From contig OU015567.1 in NCBI GenBank assembly GCA_907165135.1, positions 1,245,001-1,309,000 of the forward strand: a DNA stretch of 64,000 bases, given 5' to 3'. Each line of letters begins with the position of its first letter. Positions within the stretch are counted from its first letter, which is position 1. Shown here in pieces: positions 1 to 16,498 of this stretch. Below the pieces are notes generated by a model. It had not been told where the DNA came from, searched no databases, and worked only from the letters and a program-made list of their open reading frames with translations. The stretch is from Oikopleura dioica (Eukaryota; Chordata; Appendicularia; Copelata; Oikopleuridae). Both the position numbers and the translations under genes were made by a program.

Positions 1-186
1 TTCCGAATTTGATCTTTTTGGTTGAACTCGACGCGGTCGACGATTCGGATCCATTTGATGTCGTCGAGCATTGCGAAGTATTCAACGATGTGGACTCAGA
101 CGGCAGTGCATTCTGGGACGTCTCTAGAAACATTGTCAAAAACAATTAACCCTATCTTCGTTTCTTTTACCGATTTCGGAAGACAT
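1..186 (-). CDS. 5' end of an unidentified protein, runs off left edge
   Basis: An ATG at 186 opens a 16-bp first exon (186-171). A 47-bp GT-AG intron (170-124, donor gtaaaa, acceptor tttctag) joins it in phase to an exon open to the left edge (123-1). The predicted start is MSSEIETSQNALPSES followed by a Ser/Thr-rich stretch and a basic KKIK, as in disordered N-termini of regulatory proteins. No family is recognised. Caution: the plus strand of the same stretch is also open (3-149, acidic, ending in a stop) and could be the C-terminus of a rightward gene. The intron with good sites favours the minus model, but only moderately. Confidence 0.4.
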
Positions 187-355
187 TTTCTCGAGATTCT
201 TTCAACTCGTTTTCTCTCTATTTTCCAGTTCTTTTTTTTCGGAAATCGAAAAAAATCAAGTCTTTCTTCAATTTTTCGACCAATCGCCCCCGCCTGGGAA
301 TTCAAAATCGCCCACGCTGCCTGTTTTTTCACAATTATATTTCAGCGAGAATAAA

Positions 356-865
356 GGAAAAATGAAGTGTTGAGAGAAGAACGATTGAGAATTCGAAAAA
401 AATGAGAGAAAGAAAATTGGTTTTATAACGATCTGTTTCTAGAATTTATTCCTAACTTGTGAGACATTTATCCTTCGCTGTTTTTATTTCTTACTGAAAG
501 AGCTATTGTTTTATAAAATGATATCATCATCAAGACAACAGGATGCTGCAATAAATCTGCAAAATTCATTTAAAACTGATCACTAATTTGAAGTCTATTC
601 AAGCGAATTTTAATTTGATTCGTTCTAAAATGACGCCTTTATATCCGAAATGATTCTGAAATCACTTCGCTTTCCGTACATTGGCTGAAGATTTTTCACA
701 GTTCTCTTAATAATACAATAAGAAATTAATCCCATTTGCTTGATTTTCTCCAATTTAGAAAGCCAAACTTGCGCCCTTCGAACCTCTTGAAGGGACAAAG
801 GTGCTGTTCTAGATTCAATAAGTTGATATTTGAAAAGTTGACTTCAATTTGTTCAGATTTTATGA
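356..865. other. intergenic, upstream of the deubiquitinase gene
   Basis: AT-rich sequence with no supported exon. A tttgttcag acceptor-like motif lies just before the ATG at 866 and could be a 5'UTR intron or trans-splice acceptor. Confidence 0.5.
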
Positions 866-6137
<5,272 letters not shown>

Positions 6138-6645
6138 TTTTCCTAGCGTTATGTTTAAATTCTTTTGTTCAAACTCTTTTTTGCTTATTTTTTCCATCTT
6201 ATAAATAATTTATGTAGATTTCATTTTCTTTTCAAAAAAGAAACAAGTTCAACTTGTGTTAGTGCTTACAACTTTCACCTCCAGAAACATCCGTCGGAAT
6301 TCATACAGTAGCTTGCCCAAAAAGGGATTACCCCTTTTGAGGGTCAAGCTAGAAGCGTTTCTGGGGTCGAAAAGTCGAAAAATTACAGAAATTTTCATTT
6401 CCTTCTTCAAGAGTTTTAAAAGATCATATTCCTTAAAAACAAAATTCACATGTGCCCTGAATTAGAAATAAAGAAAAGTCAATTATTGAAATTTACCTTG
6501 TTTTTTTAGCGTTCAAATTTATTGTTTCACGTAGGCAATAATACAAAGTCAAAGCAAAATGAAAATACAGTCAGATAAATTTATAAATTAACGGATGTCA
6601 GTTATTTAAACTTCATACATCTTAAAACTTGGAACTTTTTACAGC

Positions 6646-8025
6646 TTAAAATTCAGTGTACTCAAAATTAAGGCTTTCATTGTCCACTGTTCTTACTGAT
6701 GGCGTTTTTGGTCGACCTGAAGGTTTTCAGAAACGATCATTGTGTGACGACTTACGGATGGCGGAATGGCTTGCTTCGGGAAAGACAAATCCACTAGGCG
6801 GATTGTAATTTGGGGTGATGGGCGTTAGGGTGGTTTGTGTAATAAGAGGCACTTGGCGGCTGAAGTTCAGGGACTACAACGATTTTTGAGCAAATACGGG
6901 AGGTGAATACCGTTAAGGAGAGGCAGAACTTACTGTAGGCCGAAGTCGTTTTGGCACAGAGGTCGGTGGTGGCAGCTCAGAAGTCAAGATTGAAACCGTA
7001 TCTGAAGCGACATTTGATTGGCTTGTTTTTCTTGCACCTGTACCTGTGTTACTGTTTCTCCGATCTTCCCGCAAGCTGGAAATCAAACTGACCGATCCAT
7101 AGCTTGGCGCGTAGCTTTTCGGCTGATAATAAGGCTCCATCCCGTCAGTCTCAACATAAAGCACTTCGTAGTTTCTATAATTTTTCTCGCGTTTGAACTT
7201 GTCGAATTTGTTCAGCTGCGTGTCGAGCCAGACCCAGCGGTTCCGCAGCTCGTTCCACTTGTCCGCCATCCATCCTTAACGATATCTTGAGCTTGGAGCA
7301 TCAAAGGGCTAATTTATTTATTAAAATTTCCAGATGATCAAAGGATTGAGAGAAAGTCTCCCCCAGTGTTGCTCTGCTCGGTTCCGTAGAAGGATGAAAA
7401 CAAGGGGTATCTATGATGAAGCAACTTTTTTGATGAAGTACAAATATTTCTAAGAAGCTAAAAGTAGGGTAAACTTTATAAAATGAGCTCTTTTTAAACT
7501 AAGTTTTAACTAAGTATGAGAAGAAAACAATGCACCTGAATGGCAATCGACCTCAAATACCATTAAATCTCTCAGTATATTAATCATCCCCTCCTATCAA
7601 TATTGAATATGATCCTTAGCTTCGGAGTATATCTTTTTATGGGACTGCATTTTTAGATTACCAATAAGATTGCTCTATTTGGCTTACCTGCCAATAAAAA
7701 CCCTGATCCATAAAATCACTTCCATAAATTCGTTTGACCTTGAGCTTCTCAGGGTTCAACGAGGCCGAAAATCGAGTTTTTTTTATCGAGTTTCCTTTCT
7801 GATCTTATCTTTTCGTGAACTCAACATTGAGGTCAGGTATCTTTTTAATTCTTAAGGCTCCCTTTTTCTTTTATATGATTTTATTATAAATAAAAGGCTT
7901 TAAAAATCGGGAAAAGACTTGTTTTTAGATATTTTACCTAGTGGATCAATATGAACCCCACAGCATTTTGCGGCAATAAAACAGGCAACTCCGATCACAG
8001 CAATAATGATGATACCAATAGGCAT
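6646..8025 (-). CDS. single-pass membrane protein, unknown function
   Basis: Four exons (8025-7938, 7274-6934, 6873-6756, 6716-6646), all GT-AG, phases consistent, 205 aa. The first exon encodes an N-terminal membrane helix (IGIIIIAVIGVACFIAA) ending in a paired Cys, typical of a type III/signal-anchor protein with possible palmitoylation. The rest is a cytosolic-type tail: a Trp- and charge-rich start (WNELRNRWVWLDTQL), a Tyr-rich part (YYQPKSYAPSYG), then Ser/Thr/Pro-rich low complexity. No family is recognised. The first intron (663 bp) is long for this window and holds a dispersed repeat copy. If exon 1 is wrong, translation could begin at the ATG at 7269. Confidence 0.7.
7645..7722. repeat. 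dispersed repeat, copy 1
   Basis: About 80 bp (ccaataagattgctctattt ... ttacctgccaat ... atcacttccat) recurs at 18209-18286 in the same orientation with about 80% identity by eye. Both lie in non-coding DNA. Confidence 0.6.
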
Positions 8026-8342
8026 TTTCTGTCTCTGGCGTTTCTCGATTTCTTAATTTCTATAGTTGCTTTTTTTTCTCAGAATGATTGATCTCTTCTA
8101 GGAAACAAATGCATTTTTGCGATTTTCGATGCAATCTTGATTGTAGATAAAGGTAGCCAGTTTTCCGCATGCACGGGGGAAGGAAGAGTATTCGCAAATA
8201 TTAACGGTTATTGCTTTTGTGAGTCATTTTTTGTGTTAGACGTCGCGATAGTCAAATTCTCCAGGAATTTGGTATTGTGAAATCATCAAAGTTTTTGGCA
8301 TTATTGCATTTTTAGCTGAAGAAAAATACAGATATTGATTTA

Positions 8343-8400
8343 AAGACCGCCCCCCCGTCAGCTTTTTCCATCGAGAAATTGAAATTTTAGAAAACACCAT
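8343..8400. repeat. solitary end of a TTAA/C-run element
   Basis: taaagaccgcccccccgtca followed by gctttttcc matches the 5' end of the element at 63671 (ttaaggac, C-run, gtcagctttttcc). No partner end was found nearby, so it looks like a degraded remnant. Confidence 0.45.
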
Positions 8401-8849
8401 ATTTTTGGTTCTGAATTTGTCTAATGACGAATTCGTCAGTCACGATTCGTGGCAGTTACTGCATATTCTTTCTAATGCACCTGCTATATTATCCATACAT
8501 TCATTACATATTCCTTCAAGAATCCCAGATCGGTATATTTTGAATAAGAACTCGATTTTACTATTTCGAAGATTTTTCATTGCATATAATCAAATAATAA
8601 AGTCTCGCAGATTGGGGAAGAAGAAGACGAATAGTCTTATACCATTCGTAAATTTGACAGTTGATTGATTAATATTTCCTTTTTGTGTGAGTTCAGGGAA
8701 AGATTTTATTGTTCTCCGAGCACAAGAATCTGTTTCGACAATAAATAAATAAATTCTTTTTCGTTCAAATAATGAATGTTCATTTGTAACCCAAAAAGAA
8801 AGGATTGAAAATTCTTTAAAAATTTTTTTTTAAATCTTGGCTAAAGACC

Positions 8850-9110
8850 CTTCCGTAGAGAAGGGTAATCCTTCGAGCCCATGATTCAAGCCAATATCTC
8901 TAGAATCTGGGCTAGTGATTAGGGTTAGGGACTAGGAACTCTCAAGGGGGGTTCCGGGGGCGAAGCCCCCTAGCTTAGGCCTTAGGTGGGGCGTCCTGGC
9001 GGGCGTACCCCCCTGGGTTAGGTTTGAGGTTAGGGGCAGTTCGAATGATACTTTCGGGTGAACTCAAAACCCTAACCCTGAAGATTTTTGCTTAATCCTA
9101 TCCAGGAGAC
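8850..9110. repeat. G-rich repeat with telomere-like words
   Basis: Contains ggggttccgggggcgaagcc, gggttaggtttgaggttagg and aaaaccctaaccctg. Similar G/C-rich stretches with gttaggg words occur at 24530-24660 and 33120-33190, suggesting one dispersed family. No ORF. Confidence 0.4.
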
Positions 9111-9592
9111 CTACTTTTGCCCAAATAATGAAGAATCGACAGTGTATAGTTTATTCAATCGAGAATAAACTTTGGGGTACGGAAGCGACCAGAACTCTGA
9201 TGGCTGATTGACAAATATACGAATAAGAACAGAAATACCGGTGGCCAATTTCTATAATATCCATCATTATTCTCAGAGATTGTACATAATTTAAGTTAAC
9301 TATTTCTTTTGAAGCGAGCACATGTGCATCTGCTGATCAAAAGCATTTCTGGCATACCAAGTAATGATTTCTCCCTTTCACGGGCGATAGAATCGACTTC
9401 CTGCCACCTCTCCTCAATTATCCGTGTGCTACCTCGATTCCTAGAGCGTGCTTCCACAATTGTAAACGCACATCAAAGCACTCATACTTGAATAATCGCA
9501 CATTCTCGCCTATTTAAACGCCCTGGAGAATCCTCCTTCATCATAAATTGAATACATTCAATCTTTGATAAAAAGAATAGAAACTAATAGAA

Positions 9593-10129
9593 ATGGGCGC
9601 ATTTTTGTTAGCTTTCTTCTTTTTGCATTTTCCGTTGCTCACTCTTGCTGAAAAATACAAGACATGTGAAGAATACAACAGCTTCCGGCACATCGCTGCA
9701 GGCGAAAATTTCGGCCTCTTGAAGCCTATCAACCACACGACGCGGAAAACCTGCGTGACCCTCTGCCAGGATGTCTCCTACATCCTCCGCCTTCAGTTCC
9801 CCGAAGACTGCCACCGAGCTTTTGACAGCAAAATCAAACAGTGCCGATTGCTGAATCTCCCGAAGCTGACCAAGGCGATCAGGAAATCCGCGAATGTAGA
9901 AGAAGATTCAAGAATCACCGTCCCTTACGGCGATTTCTGCAGACTTCTCTGCGAACGACACCCTTATTGCTACGCAGCGGAAACCAGATCAGTTGGAAGA
10001 GCGGGGTATTACTGTAACTTTATTCACAGAAGCAACCGAAGACCGAACCCGTCGAAGATTTGCGAGAGAAAAAGGTGCACCACTTTCATTTGCGAAAAAA
10101 CTGATCAAAATTTGCTTATCATGAAATAA
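9593..10129 (+). CDS. secreted Cys-rich protein, PAN-like
   Basis: An intronless ORF of 178 aa with a clear signal peptide (GAFLLAFFFLHFPLLTLA). About a dozen Cys follow, spaced as in PAN/apple-type modules (FCRLLCERHPYCYAAE, then YYCNF), with basic linkers. A TATA-like tatttaaa lies at 9511-9518, about 80 bp before the ATG, and AATAAA overlaps the stop. It is tail-to-tail with the next gene, only 18 bp apart. The exact family is not recognised; an extracellular or mucus/house-matrix role is only a guess. Confidence 0.8.
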   Translation: MGAFLLAFFFLHFPLLTLAEKYKTCEEYNSFRHIAAGENFGLLKPINHTTRKTCVTLCQDVSYILRLQFPEDCHRAFDSKIKQCRLLNLPKLTKAIRKSANVEEDSRITVPYGDFCRLLCERHPYCYAAETRSVGRAGYYCNFIHRSNRRPNPSKICERKRCTTFICEKTDQNLLIMK

Positions 10130-10147
10130 ACACCAAAAAACACAAGC

Positions 10148-10759
10148 TTATTTAATTTGAGCGTCGATAAACCACAAAAAGTCCTCGTTGTTTTCCTCGA
10201 TGTCTTCGAATAAGAGCCACGAATCCATTGACGTCTCCTGGCTGTGGCTTGGGTTTCGTTTCCATCCTTAATTCGCTAAAAATTTTCATTTGTCAAACGA
10301 ATTGTCACCTTTATTCGGTCGTTCTCCAGCACGAATAAGATAGGGACAGGTTTCTTGCTCGCAGTGCTGTTTGTCGAGAATCCAAGTGTCGCCGAATTCC
10401 GAACAAAAAGGGTTGTTATCTCCGAACGACCTCTGCAAAACAAAGTCAAATAGGCTCGGATCTTCGTGGAGAGTCGGTGATGAGATGGTGGGGAGTGTTG
10501 TTGATGAAAAAGTGATTGTCGAAGAGGTTATTGGTGAAGAGAATACTGATGAAGTGCTTGTCGATGAAGTTGGTTCCATTGTCTGCGCTGGAATCGTTGA
10601 AGATGGGGAAGTCTCGACTTCTATCGTGGATGTTGTCGGGTCTGTAGTTGTCGTTCTCGGCTTCTTTTTTGGAAACATTGCTGGGGACGACAAAGATATG
10701 GAAACAATGGAGAAAAACGTAAAAGTGATCACTACTGTGACGACATTCCTTCTTTTCAT
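10148..10759 (-). CDS. mucin-like secreted or anchored protein
   Basis: Two exons (10759-10309 and 10266-10148; 42-bp GT-AG intron, donor gtgaca) give 189 aa. The N-terminus RRNVVTVVITFTFFSIVSIS is a signal peptide or signal anchor. Residues ~35-100 are almost pure Ser/Thr/Pro, a likely O-glycosylated stalk. A small Cys-bearing part follows (CSEFGDTWILDKQHCEQETC), then an acidic tail. No known domain. Convergent with the secreted protein gene ending at 10129, so their 3' ends nearly touch. Confidence 0.75.
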
Positions 10760-11390
10760 TCTTGGAATTTTCGAAATTCTACTCCTTCGGGACAGCTCTA
10801 TTGGTCGAACATTAAATGAGAACTCTACTCATTTTCGCTCTGTCTTATATGTTGTGTTTACAAGAATTATGCGTGTCAATAGAGACTATCACAGCCATAA
10901 TCACTTCAGCTGTCCTGCATAATCGATTGATAAGCAGTTGTCCTAGTTTCTTTCCTGGTTCGAATTTCTGACATAAATCTGCCACCGCCAGAGGAAGCTG
11001 ACTTCCATAAGACACACCCAAATATTGCTTTTTAGAAAAAATTTGCTTTGTTTTAAGTTTATTTGGCCAAAAGTCTTGGAATGAAAAAATGCAATAATTT
11101 ATCTCAGATAGCGCTGTACAGGCAAAAAATTTTCATGAAAGAATTTGTGAAATCAAATGACGCTTGAGTCAATTGACCGGATCGGGTATTTGTCGTGAAC
11201 TGGAAGCACTCGTAAGGCAGGAACTCGCCATCGTTCTGAAAAGAAAATTCAAATTCTATCATGATCATTACCATCGCCATGAAAAATGGATACCTTCGAT
11301 CTGCATAGGTATCTTTTTCAATCGAAAATTTCAACAAATTTTCCTCAATCAAGAACCCCCTCAAATCATTCGTTACCCCTTCTTTTAAAT

Positions 11391-13790
11391 CTACATCCAA
11401 TCGACAGTCAGATTAATGCTCGGTCTCGTGACCATGATTTCCGACACTTCAATTTCATAGCTTTCATTTTCAATGACAGTCAATTCATCTTCCACTTCTG
11501 TCAAATCAGCGTCGGATAAATTTTCATTCGGCCCGTCAAAATTCCAAATGACAGTTGGTTCCTTTTCCGCTTCGAAATTTTCAATGTGTCGGATTGATGG
11601 GTCGTAATCAATGCTGTCTTCAAAATCATTACCTTTGAGGGTATTTGACAGGGTGCCGGGTTGATTATTTGTACAGTCAGGCGTGGCAACTAGAATTTCT
11701 TTCGACTGATGGCGCTGTAGCTGATCGGAGGAACCATCGACGGGCTCGTCGGATAGTTCTAGTGCGTCTGAAATCAAAGTTTGGAATCAAGGAAGAAAAT
11801 CGAAAAAGAAAACACCGAGTTTTGTGAGTTTGAAAATGCGGGTGAGATGATGGTGACAAACCTATATTTAATATTTGAGCAAATCGCGCTAGAAAGGTTT
11901 CAAAAAAAGATGATGGAAAAAGATGAATCAATGGCGAAAACATGCAAAAAAGTCTAAGACATGCATCTGGTTCTACCTGGACGATATTTGTGTCCTTTTT
12001 TGATTGTGTGGTGAGTCTTGAGCTCAGAAATCACTTCACCTAGTGGAGAATTGTCGGGAATGGGAGCTTGGATTGTCGACGACAATGTCGACGTCTCGCT
12101 TTCTTCGTCTTCGACTTCGACTTTGCGGTTTGGTGATTTTTGGGGATTATTTCCGGATCTTTGAGATTTTCTGAATTTTCGTTTTTCAAAATTGTCATGA
12201 ACAGAAAAAAAGCAAAGAAAAAAAAGCCAAAAATTTTACAAAGAAAAAAAGATTTTGAAAAACGAAGTGCCTGAGATCTTCAACTTCTCGAGTCAATTTG
12301 CCCACTTCTTTATGCAGCTCGTCAAGATACGGATTTGACTCTTTGGATTGATGACGACTGCGGGACGACTTATCGCTCCTGTGACGATGCTTTGGTCGAT
12401 GTCTAGGCCTGCGCTCTTCTGTTTTTGACTGATACTCGCTCACAGATCTCAGAGTTGCTCCGTACTCATTCGCTGATGCTTTTGGTTGGCTTTTCATTTG
12501 ATCAGAATTTCGACCCTTTTTCTTTGATAAAAGCCTTTCCTGTAGTCAGAATTGTGCCATGTGGTTGTCCAGATCGAACCAATCCAAAATCATCAGTCGG
12601 CATATCGTACCAGATCGCTGGATTTCTCACTGTATTCGTTTGACTCGAATATGCATCAGGTAGTGGCAGCTTTTTCTCCCCCTCCTTGGAATGAATTAGC
12701 TCAGAATCTATTGAAAGAAGCTCACGTCTGATTGGAAACTATGGTTGATTTGTTCCCCAGTAACTTTGTAGACCAAATCTCTGTCATCTTCCCGTTTGCA
12801 GCAGCAGCAACAAGGACCACACCAAACTGGACACTGGCATTTTCTGACGCAGCAGTAGACGATTACTGAATTGTTTTAGCGGGGCAAGACCGTTTTCCTT
12901 ACAGAAGATGATAAGCATAATGACAAGGAATCCAACAACAGCGATGACGATTATCAGCCAATTCTGCATCACCGGTCGGCAAGAATTTGGCTCTTCATTG
13001 GATCGCCACCAATAATCGCCTTCGCATTCACAGACAGGGGCAGCGTATTGACCGGTATTTATAGGATCCGCTTTTTGCGAACAAGTCTAGATAAAAAATA
13101 TTTCTCTGCCTTTTGTAAAGCTTCGCTCACCGCATGAGTTCCACATGTTTCAATAAGCATTGTTGAATCACAAGGCGAACTGCATTCCATTCGGCCACTT
13201 GAAGAAATTTCTTCGCAGCTGAGATTCAAACTCGCGCAGGGTTGCTCCACATTGTCGCAATTGTTCGGAGTCGTGATTTGGACATCAAGCGCGGAAGTGA
13301 TGAAGGATTGGTCAAGACCAAGCCATTCTACCAGCACCGGTGTTTCAAGGTTTTGCATCAGTGAGGCCTGAAAGCTGTCGTTTCTCTGCCTGCTGAATGG
13401 GGAACTTACATGGTTGGAGCTTCTGCTCATAAAAGTATTCGCAGCGAATGGCAAGTCAAAAGTGATGATAACTCCGGCACCGTTACTGTCATATCTCATC
13501 GTGTAGTCTCTCATGTCACTACTGTCATTGTATCCATTCATATCATTGAAGACTTGCCAGTTTCGGTCATCTTCTAGCGGCAAATTACTGTCTCCTTGAA
13601 TTGTCACTAGAAAACAAGATGCTATTTTCATTCGGTGGAAGGATTTTTTCATACCTTTGACAATATAAGTTCTGTAAATATTATCCCTCGGGAATGTTTT
13701 CTCCAAAGGGCATGGATAAGTGTCCGGCAGACCGCAAGTTTGTTGTCCAGAAATCACGGCGATCAGGAAGGAAACAACGAGGATTTTCAT
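11391..13790 (-). CDS. type I membrane protein with EGF-like domain and Cys-cluster tail
   Basis: Ten exons: 13790-13655, 13606-13410, 13367-13131, 13086-12903, 12865-12726, 12684-12540, 12478-12271, 12170-11977, 11888-11862, 11767-11391 (about 614 aa, all phases consistent). Order: signal peptide (KILVVSFLIAVISG), a novel ectodomain, an EGF-like Cys module (CGTHATCSQ ... PVCECEGDYW), a membrane helix (~250-270), a juxtamembrane Cys cluster (CCVRKCQCPVWCGPCCCCC), a basic HRPKHRHRSDKSSRSRH stretch, a coiled coil (LDELHKEVGKLTREVEDL) and an acidic tail. The Cys cluster suggests palmitoylation and recalls LSR/angulin junction proteins, but no Ig domain is seen. Intron 12539-12479 is read as GA-AG and 12270-12171 as GC-AG. 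Alternatively exon 6 ends at 12631 (gtgaga) and exon 7 starts at 12539 (604 aa). The true start is the ATG at 13790. Confidence 0.8.
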
Positions 13791-13799
13791 TTTTGAGAA

Positions 13800-15600
13800 T
13801 TTTTTTTCTTTTTTACTCAAGCATTTTTTTCGCGATCTGAAGGGGAAAAATGATTAATAAGGGTCTTAAAAATGCGTGTTTTTCTCTATATTTTTTCTTT
13901 CAAAATGAATGATGAGGCCCTTTTTGTACAATTAGGAGAAGCGGCAGAGTTCAGTCAAGTTCTGAGAGTAGTATTGTTTGGACAGAGCTCTTGAGCCCGA
14001 AGACGAGTGTGCTAATTGTTCGACTTACACGCTTCTGTAAATGGTCACTTTTAAACTACTCTCTCTTTTTTCTCTCTCTATTATTTGCCGCCTACAAAAA
14101 GCTCTAAAATACTACGAGTAGGGGATGCGCGATTCAATCGATCTGTGTCTAACAGATCATCCAGATTTTCTTATCTTAGGCGATCGGCATCTACGAAGAA
14201 TTAAATTAAATTGCTCATACTTTTTTTAATTTATTAAACAAAAAAAGAATGAGAAAATTTCTTGAATCAGTAAAATTTTTAAGGAAGATAAATCTCTTTT
14301 TGTCGAGTTCTCTGACTCTGGAATTTGAAAAAAAAATATTCTCTCAATCTATTCTTTCTTTCTCGATTTTCGTCTGTGTATCGTTCAAATATGAGAAAAG
14401 GCCTTTGTTAAGAAACTTTATTATTTAGCTTCTGGTCTCGCGCTGTCTAAGCTTCCCTATTCACGTAAAATTATAGTGCCGTCATTTTTCTTCTTTTATG
14501 CTCCTAAGCTCCCACTCATTCTTCAAACTAGTCATCTAATAATCACTCCAAAATAGAAATTTTAGGGGATACCTTTTCTTTAGCGTCTTTATTTTCTCTT
14601 GTTGGGAAATCTGTTAAAAATCTTGTTTTCGACTCCGAACTCGCCCGAGGCGCGGCTAGTCGTTTAGCTCACGCCGCGGGGGATGACTTCTTTCCCATTC
14701 ACAATGAGCCAATTTGAGAATTACTTTCGCCAAATTGACCTTAGCATCTATAATAACCGAACATTTACCATAAATAAATTCCCACATATTTAATAATCTT
14801 CGGAGATTTAAGAGGAATTTGAGAAATCGCCGTTAGCTGAAAACAAAAAGCCCAAAAAAGGGAAATAAAACGAAAAAATAATATAAATTTTGAAAATTTT
14901 TGACTTAAAATTTTTCAACAACAAAAATTTTTTTACCTGAATTTGATTTTCTCTTTTTTTCTATTTTCTCCTTTTTTCAACTTCTCGAAATTGCCCAAAT
15001 TACTCTCTAAAACTCTCTCTTCTTCTCAATTTTCTCACGCTTTTCAAATTTCAGACGCTATTATTAGCTCTCCAAATCTTCAAAAAAATTTATTTTCTCC
15101 TCCGCCGCAATTTTTCCTATTTTTGAAAAAGTCGGTTTTGCTCTTGGCGAATACGGAGCGAATCTGAAATGATCAAATCGCTCAAGCGTGAACCTAACAG
15201 TCTTGTTTTTTGCTTTTGAGATAGCGAAAGAGGGAGAGATCCGCGCGGCCAACCGTTGTGGTTGCTTGACTTTTAAGACGTTTATTGAAGCCACAAGCCG
15301 AATCCAAAACAAGGAGATTTTATTCTCCATCATAATTTTTGTCTTTGATTGTCGACTAGACATTGGCGTTAATACGGTGGAAAAATTTGAAAACAAATTA
15401 CTGGCATGAACTTCTCCACGAAGCAAACTTTAATAATTCGGACACCGACAAATCTGTCCTGATATCATTTGATAGTTTCAAATTATCTGCAGAAAAAAAA
15501 TGATAAAAACCCTGCTGCGAGAATCGGTATCGCCAACTGCTGGTCTTTAAGACTAATAGCAAACACCCGATACATTAAATATCATCGTACTTCGACCGTC
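13800..15600. other. intergenic, no gene seen
   Basis: AT-rich with polypyrimidine runs, plus one GC-rich island near 14640-14690 (cgcccgaggcgcggctag). Open frames here are short and unconvincing. Confidence 0.5.
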
Positions 15601-15615
15601 TTAGTTAGACGAAAT

Positions 15616-16387
15616 ATGTCAGAGGGAAAAATGAAAAGAAAAAAATTGATTTTATTTTTTTCCATTACCCTTGTGGTCGCCATCGTCATTACTGTCATCA
15701 CAGTTCCTCTTGTCTTGAAGAAAAATCGGGAGAGCGCTGAACCGCCAAGTCCTTGTCTGAAATACTGCATCGACCCGGCAAAATGCACAATTATCGTTTG
15801 CGAAGAGCCATTTCAACCGAGGGAGAATACGACCATGGGCACGATTGTTGCGACTGAAGAATTTCGACTGAAGCTTGATCTTCTGATTCCAGAAAATATC
15901 AGAAACACGCTGAATAATGTCCTTCAGGAACGAAAACATTTTTATTAACCCCATTCAAAACGGTATTTGTATTTCAAAAAAAAGATACACACTCCTGGTT
16001 CCGGAAATTTCACTCATTTTGGCGATGGATTTTTTTCAATTTGGAACTCAGAGGGGAAAAAAGATGACTCTATCATCGTCACAACTTCAAATAAAAAACA
16101 GAAATGAAATAAGAGTACCTGTTACTAGACCAGTTGAAAACTTCAAATCTATCGAGGTCAAATTTAAATGATCTTCTTCATTACCTTTTCCGTAGGTCAT
16201 TCAAAGCCACAACAATCAAACTGGCAATCTCCTTCATCAGATCAATCACGACGGCGACATTCTTCTGGAAAAAGAATACCTCCGCGAAAAATTTTTTACT
16301 GGACCTCTTGAAGTATGGATTTCTGATAAATGGAACCCAACCGCTGGAAAATTCAGAATCATGAATTTTCTTTTTGAAAATCATTGA
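15616..16387 (+). CDS. type II (signal-anchor) membrane protein
   Basis: Four exons (15616-15927, 15985-16055, 16102-16156, 16196-16387) give 209 aa. A basic N-terminus (KMKRKK) is followed by one membrane helix (LILFFSITLVVAIVITVIT), then a luminal or extracellular part with Cys near residues 45-65 and N-glycosylation sites (NFT, NNT-like). The C-terminal half looks globular (THFGDGFFSIWNS, EVWISDKWNPTAGKFRIMNF). Introns 1 and 2 (57 and 46 bp) fit only as GA-AG; with them all four exons share one frame, and without them each exon ends in stops. The fourth junction is GT-AG. AATAAA lies about 15 bp after the stop. No family recognised. The frame is also open upstream to an ATG at 15469, but the anchor topology favours 15616. 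Confidence 0.7.
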
Positions 16388-16498
16388 TCAGTTTTTTTCA
16401 AATAAATATCTGCCAATGCAGCTTCTCACTGCTCATTTTATTCTTGTTGCGGATATGGTGACATCAAATTGATAAGGATATTTGTTATTTTATATTTT

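Noticed and set aside
8100-8280. Plus-strand open stretch containing GEGRVFANINGYCFC
   Set aside because: No start codon and no neighbouring exon that joins in phase.
8440-8580. 46-codon minus ORF with two CxxC pairs
   Set aside because: Short, AT-rich, no splice partners or family match; could be chance.
10371-10922. 183-codon plus ORF
   Set aside because: Antisense shadow of the Ser/Thr-rich gene on the minus strand.
11104-11400. 98-codon minus ORF after the EGF-like gene
   Set aside because: Opens with TTG, overlaps the 3' end of the upstream gene and shows no domain; treated as 3' flank.
15064-15426. 120-codon minus ORF
   Set aside because: Basic, low-complexity reading of AT-rich intergenic DNA without homology.
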